Origin: Pogostemon cablin
Lineage: Eukaryota > Streptophyta > Magnoliopsida > Lamiales > Lamiaceae
DNA: 64,000 bases
NCBI GenBank assembly: GCA_023678885.1
Contig: CM042979.1
Coordinates: forward strand, 23,612,981-23,676,980
Direction: 5' to 3'
This document shows positions 32,535 through 43,778 of this stretch, piece after piece (positions within the stretch are counted from its first letter, which is position 1; each line of letters opens with the position of its first letter). Below the pieces are notes generated by a model. The model searched no databases and was not told the origin of the DNA. It saw only the letters and a list, made by a program, of their open reading frames with translations. Made by a program: the position numbers and the translations under genes.

Positions 32535-34350
32535 TGATGAGTGATATTTTCACCTAGATTTTAGTGTCTTTTTATATGTGTTTTCGTATATTGTTATCCG
32601 TATTTATGTGTTATTTGGTTGTGTTTTGTGTTTTTATGTAAATGTGTGTGAATGAGCTTAAACGTATGATATTTAGGTAAAAATAGATCCTAGACGTGAT
32701 AAGGAAGATGTAGGAAAAAGCGGATCTCAATTCGGAGTTGAAACGAGGGAGAATGAGTCAAATCAAGCAAAATGCTGAAAAAAACGCACGTCCAAATTGT
32801 GTAATTTTTCTATACTTTTGTGGAGCTCAAAACTAGAAGTATAACACATGGTTGGAAAGCCATAGAAAAAAGGATTATTTTGGTATGAGAAACACTTCAA
32901 TTGGAGCTGAAACGAGAAAGTTATGATTAAAATGATGACGTCGCGCAAGCTGTTCCTACTCAGCACGGTTGTGCTACTTTGCATGACTTGTTACACCCTC
33001 AAATATTGGAAGTTTTATCAGATCTTTATATGGATAGAAAGCCAAAGAAAAGAGGATCACATGAGCGTAAGAATTACTCAAATCAGAGATCGGATGTGGA
33101 AGTTATGCGTGAAACAATGAGACTGTTCAGCCCGTATTACGCAACACGACCCGTGTTACGCAACACGGCCCTGTAAGCCCTGGCCTTTTTCTGACATCAG
33201 AAACGCCTACACGGCCACCCTGTGGTCGTGTTGCAGCACACGAGTCGTGTTTCTGCAGCATCAGAAACACATCAGAATCCTTCTAGAAGCCTCCCAAGGG
33301 GTATAAATACCAAACACTTTAATATTTTGAGATTAGATCCGAAATCCACTCTTCCACACACACCTCACACACCTTTTCCTCCATTTTTCACCTTCACATT
33401 CATCCATTCTTCATCCTTTGGATCTACCATTATCCAACTATCAAATCCTTCATCCAAGTAGCTAGAGAAGCAAGGAAGAGAGGTGAATTGCAAGGGGAAG
33501 AAGAAGATCACCATTGGAGACATCCAAGGGAGTTTTCATCTACACTTTGTATTGAAACCTATTATTTATCATGTTTTGTAAGGATTTTAATGTCTATGTT
33601 GGATTCCTTGTGACCATGAGAGGCTAATCTCCCTTGTGAGATTAGCAATATGAATTGTGTTGGATAATTTTGGGGATTTGTGTATTTGAATTCATATGTT
33701 GATTGGATCTATGATTTTCTATCATTGATTATTAATTGCTTGATTTTTATTGATGATTTGTGTGTTTAGTTGTTCTAAATATGTGATTAGATTGAGAAAT
33801 CAATGATATGCTTAGGATAATTGAGTGAATCATTTCATCAAACACCTCATGTGCATTATAAATTATGAAGAGATTGAGAAATCTTTCATAGTTTAGAACC
33901 CTTTGGTAGGACATTCGATTAGTTTGATCGAAAGATTGATTAATTGTGTGAAGGGACTCTCATTTAAGCTTAGTACCTAGTTGGAATTGTTTAAGTGAGA
34001 ACCAATCCATTGAGCTATTTGATATCCATATCCTATTCATTCCGAGAGGGAGTTTAGGTGATCTTAGTGTTGGCCCTTAGTCTTCAATCCATGACACATA
34101 TGAATTTGATACATGATACCTAGATTTTCCATGCCTTAAGTATTGCTAGTCTCATATCTATCTACTTGGCTCATTCATCCATCTCCCATTTATCTATCCA
34201 TTTATTTTATTGTAATTCTTGATTATCTTCCCTTCTTGATCATCTCTATAAAACTATGACAAATACGAGATCGCTTAAACTCTAGTACCTTCCTCCCTGT
34301 GGTTCGATAATTTCTTTAATTGGTCATGCCCACTATATTATGGCTAATCA
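32535..34350 (+). repeat. 3' LTR of Beta-2
   Basis: 1816 bp, near-identical to 27067-28881. TATA box GTATAAATA at 33301-33309; palindrome cluster 33118-33255; the two GAAAGTTATG modules at about 32815-32950 and 33015-33125. Confidence 0.94.
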
Positions 34351-34355
34351 ATGGT

Positions 34356-35348
34356 ATTTTTCTTTATTAGTGGATTGGTTGTGTTTGATAAACTAGAACT
34401 TGCTCAAGGACTATAGGAATGAGTCCGATTTGTAGAGATTAGTGACATGATCTAAGGCCATCCTTGTCATTAATAGTCATTGCCATATATTTTCATACCA
34501 TGAACATCATCCCTAGTCAACCACTTTGAGCCTATAAGCCTATTTCTTGTGAATTTAGCACATTACAAGCCTTGATTACCCACATAAGCCTTATATATTC
34601 ACCTTTTGTGTGAGTGATTGAGGAGATGGTAACTAGAAAGGTTTGATACGGAAGAAATACAAGAAAGGAAATGGTAAACAAGTTAAAAAGGATGAAAAAG
34701 AGCACAAGAAAGAATGGACATGCAACCTTAAAACAAAAAAAATGAGCAAAGCAACAACATGCTCAAGAAATCAAAAATTCAAACAAAGGAAGCATGAATC
34801 AAAAGAAGCTCAATCCAAGGAAAGTTAATGAATAGTGCTTGAGATTTGCAAAGATAAGAAAGGAAGAAGGAAACGTGAAGAAGTTGAGGAAGTTGATCAT
34901 CTCTTCGATTACTTATACTTGTTTAGTCATTATTTCCTATATTCTTCTTACCCTACCAAAGAGCCTATCATTACATCCTAATTAAAGACTTTTTAATCAC
35001 TAATGGAAACTTTGGAGGTTTGTGAATTTAGTCCACGAGCAAGCTTATAGCAAGTCAAGCCAATCGGTTGATGAGTGTTGTTTTACCTCATATTAAAGAG
35101 TGTTGAGTGAAATTGATATCCGATGTGAGGCTTAAAGCTAAAAAGGACTATATTACTCTTTGTTATCTTTTAATTGAACTTGTTAATTTCTCATGTCACG
35201 AGTTTAATGTTGTAGGATGACTTAGCATAAATTGTGATTCTTATTACTACCGATGTGTTGTTACTTATGTTCGTTTAGTCTTTTTCTAGGTGAAAATCTC
35301 TCTCCCCTTATTTTATCATTTTCGTTGTTCGGGGATGCACAACACTTT
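34356..35348 (+). other. Beta-1 3' untranslated region, right part
   Basis: Continues 26140-27061. Non-coding, with an A/G-rich stretch (34640-34900), homologous to 31530-32520 of Beta-2. Confidence 0.8.
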
Positions 35349-35361
35349 AAGTTTGGGGGTG
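35349..35361 (+). other. Polypurine tract of Beta-1
   Basis: AAGTTTGGGGGTG before the 3' LTR. Confidence 0.9.
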
Positions 35362-36890
35362 TGATAAGTGATATTTTCACCTAAATTTAGTATCTTTTTA
35401 TGTGTATTTTTGTATTATTTTATCCGTATTTTTGTTCTATTTAGTTGTGTTTTGTATTTTTATGGAAATATGTTAGAATGAGCTTAAATGTATGATTTCT
35501 AGGTAATAAAGAGATTTTAGACGTGAAAAGGAAGACGTAGAAAAAAGTGGATCTCAATTTGGAGTTAAAATGAGGGAGAATAGGCCAAAACGGAAGAAGA
35601 GAAAATAGGAGCAGCACGAACACGGCCAGTGTACCGAACACGGCCAGCACCTACATGGTCCATGTACCGAACATGGCCCTGTAATCCGAGGCCAAGTTTC
35701 ATCATCCGAAACACCTACACGGCCGCTCCTGTATTCCGTACATGGCCGGCCAGTGTACCGTACACGGCCCGTGTTGGTGCAAAAATTCAGAAAAAAATCA
35801 GAATCCTTCTAGAAGCTTCCCAAGGGGTATAAATACCCCCATACTTTAATATTTCATGAGATTTTCGAGGGTTTCACCCCTGCACACACATCACACACAT
35901 TTTTCTTTATTTTTCACCATCCATTTCCTCCATTCTTCATCCATATCATCTACCTTCATCCCACCATCAAATCCTTCATCCAAGTAGTTAGAGAAGTAAG
36001 GAAGAGAGGTGAATTACAAGGGGAAGTAGAAGATCACCATTGGAGACATCCAAGGGAGTTTTCATCCAAACTTTGTATTGAAACCTTATTGTTTATCATG
36101 TTTTGTAAGGATTTTAATATCTATGTTAATTTTCTTATGAATATGAGAGGCTAATCTCCCTTGTGAGATTAGCAATATGAATTGTGTTGGATAATTTTGG
36201 GCATTTTACAATTGAATTCATATGTTGATTGGATTTGTTAATTTTCTATCATTGATTGTTAATTGCTTGATTTGTATTGTTGATTTGTGCGATTAATTAT
36301 CATGGGCATGTAATTAGATTGATAAATCAATTATATGTTTAGGATAGTTCATTGAATCATTTCATCAAACACTTCATGTGCATTATAAATTGTAAAGAGA
36401 TTGAGAAATCCTTTAGGATTTTGAACCCTTTGATAGAACATTCGATTGGTTAGATCGAGAGGTCAATTGATCGTGTGAGGGGACTCTCCAATTGAACTTA
36501 GTACCTAGTTGGAATTGTTTGATTGAGAACCAACCTTTGAGCTATTTTGAGACCTTTGTGAGGCTCTACAACCTATCCATCTCGAGAGGAAGTTTAGGTG
36601 GAATTCATATTGGCACTTAGTTATTAATCCATGACTCATATGAATTCGTTGCATGATACCTAGATTCTCCATACTATAAGTATTGCTAGTCTAATTCTCT
36701 ATCTACTTGGCTCATTCATCCATTCATTCATTCATCTATCCATTTATTTTCCTGTCATTTCTTGATTATCTCCCTTTATGATCATCTCTATAATACTATG
36801 ATGAACACGAGATCGCTTAGATCCTAGTACCTACCTCTCCGTGGTTCGATAAATTCTTTAATAGTCATCCCGACTACAAATGGCTAATCA
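35362..36890 (+). repeat. 3' LTR of Beta-1
   Basis: 1529 bp, the partner of 22994-24537. TATA box GTATAAATA at 35827-35835; CACGGCC cluster at 35610-35780. The divergence from the 5' copy is visibly greater than between the Beta-2 LTRs, so Beta-1 is older. Confidence 0.93.
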
Positions 36891-36895
36891 CACAA

Positions 36896-37242
36896 CACAC
36901 TAAATATTAGGTAAGTTGCAAAAAATTGACATATCAACATCAGTTAAAATATTAATATGCCGTAAAAAATCTACCCCCTAACAAACAAACAACCAACGAA
37001 AGGAAAAATTGTACCCTCGATGCTCATAAGATGAGGTAAGTACATCACACCCCCACAAACTTAATAAAAATGTAAGTCAAAATTAAGTTTGCAAAAAGAT
37101 GTAATTGGCAAAACGTGAGCACCTTAAATATAATAACTCCTCACTAACACAAAAGAAATAATAAAAGAATAAAATGGATGGGCAAGACCCCAACAGGCGC
37201 TATGTTTAATGTCGAAGAGTCATGATGGAATACCACTTTGTA
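36896..37242 (-). other. AthNA-1 internal non-coding region after gag
   Basis: Homologous to 59564-59930 of AthNA-2. It holds the Athila-type 3' motif (minus strand, about 37182-37217, ACATTAAACATAGCGCC then GGGGTC) and an internal PPT-like TAAGTTTGTGGGGG on the minus strand at about 37048-37062. No gene. Confidence 0.75.
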
Positions 37243-39164
37243 CTACTGGATCAGAGGGCGGGCTTCTTGCATCTTCACTTTCAAGTACTTTCTTTCCCTT
37301 TTGTTGTCTACACTCAGCACCTCACCTTTCTTGGTCACAAGTATATGGTCTTGAGAATTTTCTTCCTCCCATGGCTGTCTAGACTACTTCTTGTCAATCT
37401 TCCACTTAATTTCATAATCATCTGTCCTATTAAAATCAAGATTAAACAAGTTAGAAACCACATCTATGCTTTTGCATGATTGAGTCTCCATGGGCATCTT
37501 CATTGCTTGATCAAGAGTAAAAACCACATTTTCATTGTCCATCTGCAGTCTAAGCTTCTCAGCTCTCAACCTCTTTGCTCTTTCCCACTTCTTCTCTACT
37601 ATAAGCTCAGTATTCTGACCTTGGGATGGCACTGGAGTAACATCAACATTAGGTAAGGCATTCTGCATGAAAAATGGTACTGGACGATATGGTTCGACCA
37701 CGGTTTGACCTTGAATGTTGGTCAAACCAGGTCCATAATGGTCGAACCAACCATCAGAAAGTTCAAACTCACCAGTAGAGGCTAGTTCGACCGTTGTTCA
37801 ACCAAAGGGTTTGGTCGAACCAAAGATGTCGTGGTCGAATCAGTCTATAGAAAATTCAGCATCTCTAGTATAGGCTGGTTCGACCGTGGTTCGACCAAGG
37901 GGTTTGATTAAACCAAAGCTGTCGTGGTCGAACTGACCATCAGAAAGCTCCGGAGTATGCCCAGGTGCGTGGTTCGACTTGGATGATATGGTTCGACCTG
38001 AAGTTTTGGTCGAACCATGGTTGAATCTAACTCCTGAAGCTCTAGAATCCATTTCCAGCATCGTTGGTCTCTCATACTTTGTTCCAAACCTTAACGTGGT
38101 GACTTTGCACTCTTTTGGGTTCGTTATACCTTGAGACGGGAACATTCCTTTCTCCAATATTTGTGTCAATTGATTCACGTTCCTGACCATCTGCCCATCA
38201 TCAAAGCAAGGTCATTCAACTGCTTAGATAAATTTGCATGCTTAGCATTCATAGAAACCTCGATGCAGACAACTCTTGTATCATTCCTAGCCATGTATCG
38301 ATTGAAGAAATCTTTAACACTCTTCACTTCTGGCTGCTGGAAACTAGGCCCCTTTTGTGTCAACTCTGTAATCTGCTTCTGCTGGGACTCTAGTAGCTTG
38401 TTGATATTAGCTAGACTAGAGACGATCTCATCATCCCTATTCAGCTTCACCGTTTGATGTTCAACCTGCGCCACCTTACCCACTACATAAGTTCCTCTAA
38501 CTCTTTCCGTAGGCTAGTTACATGAATTCATAGAGGTGTCTTCGAAAAACTTTTTTGCTTTAAGTGTTGTCTTTGATAACAGCGCTCCTCCTGATAATGC
38601 ATCAATAAGAACACACGACTCACAATCTAATCCATAATAGAAAATGCTTATGTACCCAGCCTTAGGCATCCCATGTTGTGGGCACCGTCTAAGCATGTAT
38701 TTAAACCTATCCCACACCTCATGAAATTTCTCACCCTAATTCATAACAAATTGGGTGATCTTTTGCTTCATTCATAAGATCCTTAAGTGTGGCATGTATC
38801 TCTCCAAGAACTTCTGCTACAATTGGTCTCATGTAGTACAATCTGTGGTATCAAGAGTCTCATACCAATCTTCTACTCTATCAATTAAAGAGAACTTGAA
38901 TAGGGCAATCCGTCTAGCATGATCATTGGCTCCAGCACCCTTTTGAGTGTTTGCATAACCAATGAATCTTTTGAGATGCTGATATGGATCTTCAAAACAA
39001 CCTCTAGAAAAGGGATTCTTCTCAACCATGTTAATAACAACGGGATGTATCTCAAAATCATCATCTTCCCCCCTTGCTCCTATCAACCCCATGTTCCCAA
39101 TCCCATAATTCATGAAAATTTCACGTATGGCAACATTATCTAGATTATGCCTTCCTCTTGCCAT
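37243..39164 (-). pseudogene. AthNA-1 gag fused to the protease tail
   Basis: Start Met at 39164 (MARGRHNLDNVAIREIF). The capsid part 38829-39164 has NYGIGNMGLIGARGEDDDFEIHPVVINMVE and EDPYQHLKRFIGYANTQKGAG. 38514-38717 continues with RCPQHGMPKAGYISIFYYGLD. 38175-38483 holds a coiled-coil-like stretch. 37690-38045 is the GGTTCGACC repeat tail. The last part passes RAKRLRAEKLRLQMDNE straight into VVFTLDQAMKMPMETQ, which in Athila-1 is the end of protease. The protein would end at 37243 after KMQEARPLIQ. Several stops and frame changes make it non-functional. No RT or integrase follows. Confidence 0.88.
37690..38045 (-). repeat. ~92-bp GGTTCGACC repeats in the AthNA-1 gag tail
   Basis: Units start near 37779 and 37871 (AGGCTGGTTCGACCGTGGTT). 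Each holds forward GGTTCGACC then reverse GGTCGAACC words. Degenerate units flank them. Same position as in Athila-1 (10940-11290). Confidence 0.8.
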
Positions 39165-39313
39165 GTTTAGCACTGTGTGTTGTTCTTTCCTTTCCTTCCT
39201 CTCCTTTTCTTAATGCACAAGTACCTTAGAAAATTTTAAGTTTAGTTAGAAATAAATAATCACAAATAGAAGTCCTAATCAAACTAGAAATAATAAACTA
39301 ATAATAACAGTCA

Positions 39314-39331
39314 TCCCCGACAACGGCGCCA
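39314..39331 (-). other. Primer-binding site of AthNA-1 (tRNA-Asp type)
   Basis: Minus-strand TGGCGCCGTTGTCGGGGA, six bases from the LTR. Confidence 0.9.
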
Positions 39332-40744
39332 AAAACTTGATGCGCGTTTTCTTTGCATGCAAAATTAATCCCCAAGTATTAAGGATATCAGTTGCAGCTT
39401 AAACAAGCGACCAAGTTAAATATCGAACCCAAAGGACGACGTATTATCAATTTAATTATTTACTAAATTAATTAAGATGAAAGGCAATAACGTTTAAGGA
39501 TTGAATTATTAACTAATAAAAAATTAATTTAAAATAACAAATAAAATAAATAACACTGGAAGAATACGAAAATGGCTCAAGAATGGAGAATAGGTAGCTC
39601 TAAAGTAATCCAGTTTTACTACTTAACTTCCCTCTCAAGTGCAGGTCGACTCTGCCTTGTGGACTATGGACGCATCACTAAACCATACAAATCTACTCTA
39701 TAGACATAAGTAAATATGCGTGTAACACGTGTGAATAACCTCAGAGCAAGAGACATAATTTCACCCCCCCCTTTCTAGGTACTATCAGTATCAATTATTT
39801 TTCACGTCTAGAATCTAACCTGATATGATCTCCCTTTATAGGTACTATAAAATTACCCTCTTTATCCTACTTACTAACCCAAATTCAATTCAATTAATAA
39901 ACATTCATATATGATAGTTCTAATAAAACTTTGGAGTCCCCTCACTTAGAATCATAACATGAAATCCTGTTCAGCGGTGAACGCACTCAATCTACAATCA
40001 AGATATATATTCAGACTCTATATACTAATTGAAGATGCATAAAATGACCGTGAATATGGATTAAGAAGTTACAATCATATATAAAATCAATCCACAAGTA
40101 GTGTTGTACGGAGGATACACAAGAGAGTTTAATTAATTCATAAAATTTTCATAAATCCTAGATCTAACAAAACGGTTCTAGCCCATGATATTGCGAAGAA
40201 TAATCATGGGAGTTGGATAGATCTTATCCATATATCTAGAAAATACAAGATAAATTAGGAAATGAATAAAACCCGAGATGTGGGCATCGTCGCATCCTTC
40301 TCCGTCTTGAATCCTCCTCTTGGTTCTCGTCTTTATTCCACTGACGAATCTTCAAAGTGATGTAAACATGCAAAAACATGCACTAGGGGTGTAAAAATAC
40401 GGATTTGAAGCTGTTCCAGGCATTTGGTTCGAACTATGGACTTGGTCGAACCATGTTTGAATCAAAATCGGTGATTTAATGCACTTTCAGGCTTTTGGTT
40501 CGAGTGACTAGAGTTGTCAGAATGGGTTGGTGGGGCGGTTTAGACCACAACCCACCACAACCCACCTTGTGATGAGCCCAAGTGGGGTGGGCTACCGGTG
40601 GGGTGGGCCACTAGTGGGGCGGGTTATGATAGGATGGGCAGCGGGCTGGCCCATACACTCTACCCCCTTATCCACGTATGACCTATCTACCCCTCACCCA
40701 CCTATCACAAACCCTACTCACCCCCCAAATTTTTTTTAAAAAGT

Positions 40745-41088
40745 ATTTTAGATTTTAATATTTAAATAATAAAAATATTATCACCCAATCCTACCCCTAC
40801 CCACCCCACCCACTCACCCCCCAAATTTTTTTAAAAATTTTAGATTTAAATAATAAAATCATTATCAGCCAACCCTACACCCCTACCCACCTCATCCCCC
40901 AAAAAAAAATTTTTTTTAAATATTTTAGATTTTAATATTTAAATAATAAATATGTTATCACCTAGCCCTACCCTACCCACCCCACAACACCTACTCCTAA
41001 TTTTTTTTAATTTTAGATTTAAATATTTAAATAATAAAAATATTATCACCCAACCCTACCCCCTACCCACCCCACCCCCATCCCACTG
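40745..41088 (+). repeat. Foldback-1 left-arm tandem units
   Basis: Starts of ATTTTAGATTT near 40745, 40837, 40922 and 41012. Each is followed by TTTAAATAATAAAA, ATTATCACCCAACCCTACCC and a C-rich tail. Confidence 0.85.
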
Positions 41089-41089
41089 G

Positions 41090-42212
41090 ATTTCCACAGT
41101 GAACGTGGGCAATCTGCTCTCTTATATACTGAATAAAGGGACCAAGAACACACCTTCCATCACGAAAAGGTGACCCAGATCTGCATACGAAGCTCTAAGC
41201 TCCAAAGCGAGTGCCAATGGAAATGAATTCCTTGTTGACCCTGCTTAACTTAAGTTGGGAATAGTCGAACTCAACCTTCTCGATGCGTTGATTTTTCAAT
41301 AAACAAATAGGGCAACTCGAGTTTTGGAGTCTGGAGTAGAGTCGAGATGGGGGTTTCTAAAGTGAAGAAGTGGCCAAATCCGATCTTAGCAAGACTGTTT
41401 GCGACGAATAAGCTTTTAGAAGGACAAATGCCAGGAATGAGAGCTGTAAAGGCAGTCTAGCCTTCAGCGGACGATCCTATTAGTTAGATAATCGAAGTCC
41501 ATACCGGACGATTTCTAGCATAAAAGAAAAAGAGCATCGGCATTAGACTGAATCTGATTGTCAGGTGCAAAATGAAAACCAATGCAAGGCAAGAACTGAC
41601 TTGCACAGAACAGAGAGTTTTCCCAAAAGTTGGTAACAACATATCTTGACCTCGTTATTGGATCATCGATTAGACTCTGTCCTTGTTTAGTTGAGTACTA
41701 CTTCACTCAATCAATCTCCTAATCTTAATCCTACCATCCTTACTACAACTAAACCACCAACAGCGGGAGAGCCCACATTCTGACTCGCCCCAACCGCTAT
41801 CATGTCCCACTATGCTAAAGTTTTAACGGGCCTTTTGACAAAAGAAGAATCCCTCTGGTCGTCCCTTTTTCTAGTGGCTTTACCCAACTCCCCTCATAAG
41901 AGACGAGGAAATAGTACCCCGATGATTCCTAACCAAATGGGACTGCCTTTTTTTGGGATGATCAAATTCGATATTACGCCCCAACAAGGAATCGAACCTC
42001 TGTCTGCATGCATGAAGATCATAGCGATCTCCTCTGGTACCTACTGGTACGTCCTTAAGCCGAGCAGCAGCTGCGAGTAGAGACTTGCTCTTTAATTCAA
42101 ATCAAAAGATCAGAAGCTAAATCAATGACACGCGAGCATAGGCGAAGCTACCACTTATCATCTCTCTCTAGTGGAGTCTCCTTTGCGGCTTTCGCCAAGC
42201 TTTAGACTAGGC
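41090..42212. other. Organelle-like (probably mitochondrial) DNA insert inside Foldback-1
   Basis: About 1.1 kb with even base composition and none of the surrounding repeat words, entered and left abruptly inside the arm repeats. Its style (for example AGCGGGAGAGCCCAC and CCTTTGCGGCTTTCGCC) is like plant mitochondrial non-coding DNA, but no gene can be named. The 92-codon frame at 41802-42080 is not recognised. A database search would settle the origin. Confidence 0.4.
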
Positions 42213-42920
42213 CAAAAAAAATTTAAAATTTTTTTTTAGATTTTAATATTTAAATAATAAAAATATTATCACCCAACTCTACCCCTACCCACCCACCCAC
42301 CCCCAAAAAAATTTTAAATTTTAATATTTAAATAATAAAAATATTATCATCCAACCCTATTCCCCTACCCACCCCACTCCCAAAAAATTTTATTTTTATT
42401 AAATTTTGGATTTTAATATTGAAATAATAAAAATATTATCACCCAACCCTACCCCCAACCCTACCCTACCCCCTAACCACCCCTAAAATTTTTTTAATTA
42501 TTTAAATATTAAAATATAAAATTAAAAAAAATTGGGGGAGTGGGTGGGGGCTGGGGTGGTAGGGGGTAGGGTTGGGTGATAATATTTTTATTATTTAAAT
42601 TTTAAATTTTAAAATTTAAAAAAAAATTATTGGGGGTTGTGGGTGGGTGGATAGGGGGTAGAATTGGGTGATAATATTTTTATTATTTAAATATTAAAAT
42701 TTAAAAAAAAGTTTGGAGGGGGGTGGGTGGGAGTGGGGGTGAGTAGGGGGTAGGGTTGGGTGATAATATTTTTATTATTTAAATATTAAAATCTAAAAAA
42801 TTAAAAAAAAAATTTTGGGGGGAGGGGGTATGTGGGTGGGTGGGGAGGGTGGGGTGGGTAGGGGGGTAGGGTTGGGTGATAATAATTTTATTATTTAAAT
42901 ATTAAAATCTAAAAATTGTA
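42213..42920. repeat. Foldback-1 central and right-arm repeat units (inverted)
   Basis: 42213-42480 has three plus-orientation units. From about 42520 the same unit appears in reverse: GGGTTGGGTGATAATATTTT near 42560, 42670, 42755 and 42872, preceded by G-rich tails. Left and right arms could pair into a very long hairpin. Confidence 0.85.
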
Positions 42921-43778
42921 TGTCACTTTTTTAAATTTTAATTTATAAAAGTGGGTTGATGTTGGGTTGGTGGGGCAGTGCGGTTGGCCCACACTTTAGT
43001 GGGTTTGAAGTGATTCGGGCTTTTATGGGGCGGGTTAATTTTGGGTTGAGGAATTGGTGGATTAAGGTGGTTTGGGGCGGGTTGGCCCAATCCATTTTAA
43101 CAGCGTGTGTCTGGGTTTGACCGTCAAACCAGAAGCCTGAAAGTGGGGCGTGTGTTTGACAGGGAGTAAAAACCCCAAACTTCGGCCCAAACCAGTGGTC
43201 AAACCACTTGTGTCGTGATCGAACCAGCTTGCGCAGTCTCACTGTTTCGCGTATAACTTCCACATCCGAGCTTCGATTTGAGTGATTCTTGTGCTCACGC
43301 GATCCTCTGTTCCTTGACTTTCTATAAATCTAAAGAACTTACAGAAAATTGAATAATTGAATGTATAACAAGTCATGCAAAGTGGCACAACCATTCTGCA
43401 GGCACAGATCGCGTGACGTCACAATTTTGATCATAACTTTCTCGTTTCGATTCCGATTGAAGTGTTCCTTATGGCAAAACGATCCTCTCTTCTGTGCCTT
43501 TTCAATAATTTATCACACTTCTAGTTTAGAGCTCCAAACTAATACAGAAAAAATCACACAAATTAAATGTGCATTTTTCAGCATTCATACATAAGTTGCA
43601 CCTTTTCTCCAACTTTGCACTTTGATCATTTTTCCACCTAAAACACAATAAAATACCTCAAGTGCACCTTTTTCTCAAATATATCAAATATAAGACACTC
43701 GTGCTAATATATAACATCAATTTCCATCAAAATGATATTAAATTGGACACTAAAACACGCTTATTTTCACTCTCATCA

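Larger units (their letters stand above)
27067..34350 (+). mobile_element. Beta-2: full-length non-autonomous LTR element
   Basis: 7284 bp with LTRs 27067-28881 and 32535-34350, tRNA-Asp PBS at 28884, gag-like ORF 29118-30485 with one stop, a long 3' region, and PPT. The LTR copies are almost identical by eye, and the ORF is the least damaged in the window. This, with its place deepest in the nest, makes it the youngest insertion here. It encodes no enzyme, so it must have moved using proteins of another gypsy element. Confidence 0.93.
22994..36890 (+). mobile_element. Beta-1: non-autonomous gypsy-type LTR element, split by Beta-2
   Basis: Plus-strand element. 5' LTR 22994-24537, tRNA-Asp PBS, a gag-like ORF remnant, 3' region, PPT, 3' LTR 35362-36890. 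Flanks are CATAA (22989-22993) and CACAA (36891-36895), a near-match TSD inside AthNA-1. Its own sequence without Beta-2 is about 6.6 kb. No pol domain is present. Confidence 0.9.
40505..43190. mobile_element. Foldback-1: inverted-repeat element with tandem-repeat arms (hAT-like ends)
   Basis: The left end reads AGTTGTCAGAATGGGTTGG. Read from the right, the other end gives GCTGTTAAAATGGATTGGG at about 43084-43106, a degenerate terminal inverted repeat of the style of plant hAT non-autonomous elements. The arms are AT-rich/C-rich ~90-bp units: four in plus orientation (about 40745-41088), three more after the organelle-like insert (42213-42480), and four inverted units (about 42520-42920). The centre of symmetry is near 42480-42530. 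The right boundary is blurred by an inverted copy of LTR sequence (43120-43160), and no clear TSD was found. No transposase. Confidence 0.7.
19554..43778 (-). mobile_element. AthNA-1: gag-only Athila-like LTR element carrying nested insertions
   Basis: Minus-strand element with 3' LTR 19554-21434, 5' LTR 39338-43778, tRNA-Asp PBS, gag joined to the tail of protease, and no RT, RNase H or integrase anywhere in its own sequence. Without Beta-1 (22994-36890) and Foldback-1 it would be about 7.7 kb, the size of AthNA-2. It inserted into Tat-1 with TSD CATAT. Confidence 0.9.
39338..43778 (-). repeat. 5' LTR of AthNA-1, enlarged by Foldback-1 and with a promoter deletion
   Basis: Plus-strand ends TGATGCGCG...TCTCATCA match the 3' LTR. 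Two differences: a deletion at about 40361 that removes roughly 190 bp, including the TATA region (compare 20545-20730 in the 3' LTR), and an insertion of about 2.7 kb (Foldback-1) in the GGTTCGACC cluster. The upstream GAAAGTTATG modules are at about 43215-43530. Confidence 0.9.

Noticed and set aside
41970..42050. tRNA-like stretch (minus strand GGTTCGATTCC followed by TTGTTGGGGC) in the organelle-like insert
   Set aside because: The T-arm looks right, but no matching 5' acceptor strand or anticodon arm lies at the expected distance.
41802..42080. 92-codon frame in the organelle-like insert
   Set aside because: Not recognised, and the insert looks like intergenic organelle DNA.
40680..42920. 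Centromeric or subtelomeric satellite as an explanation for the ~90-bp units
   Set aside because: Few units, two orientations around one centre, and hAT-like ends fit a foldback element better.
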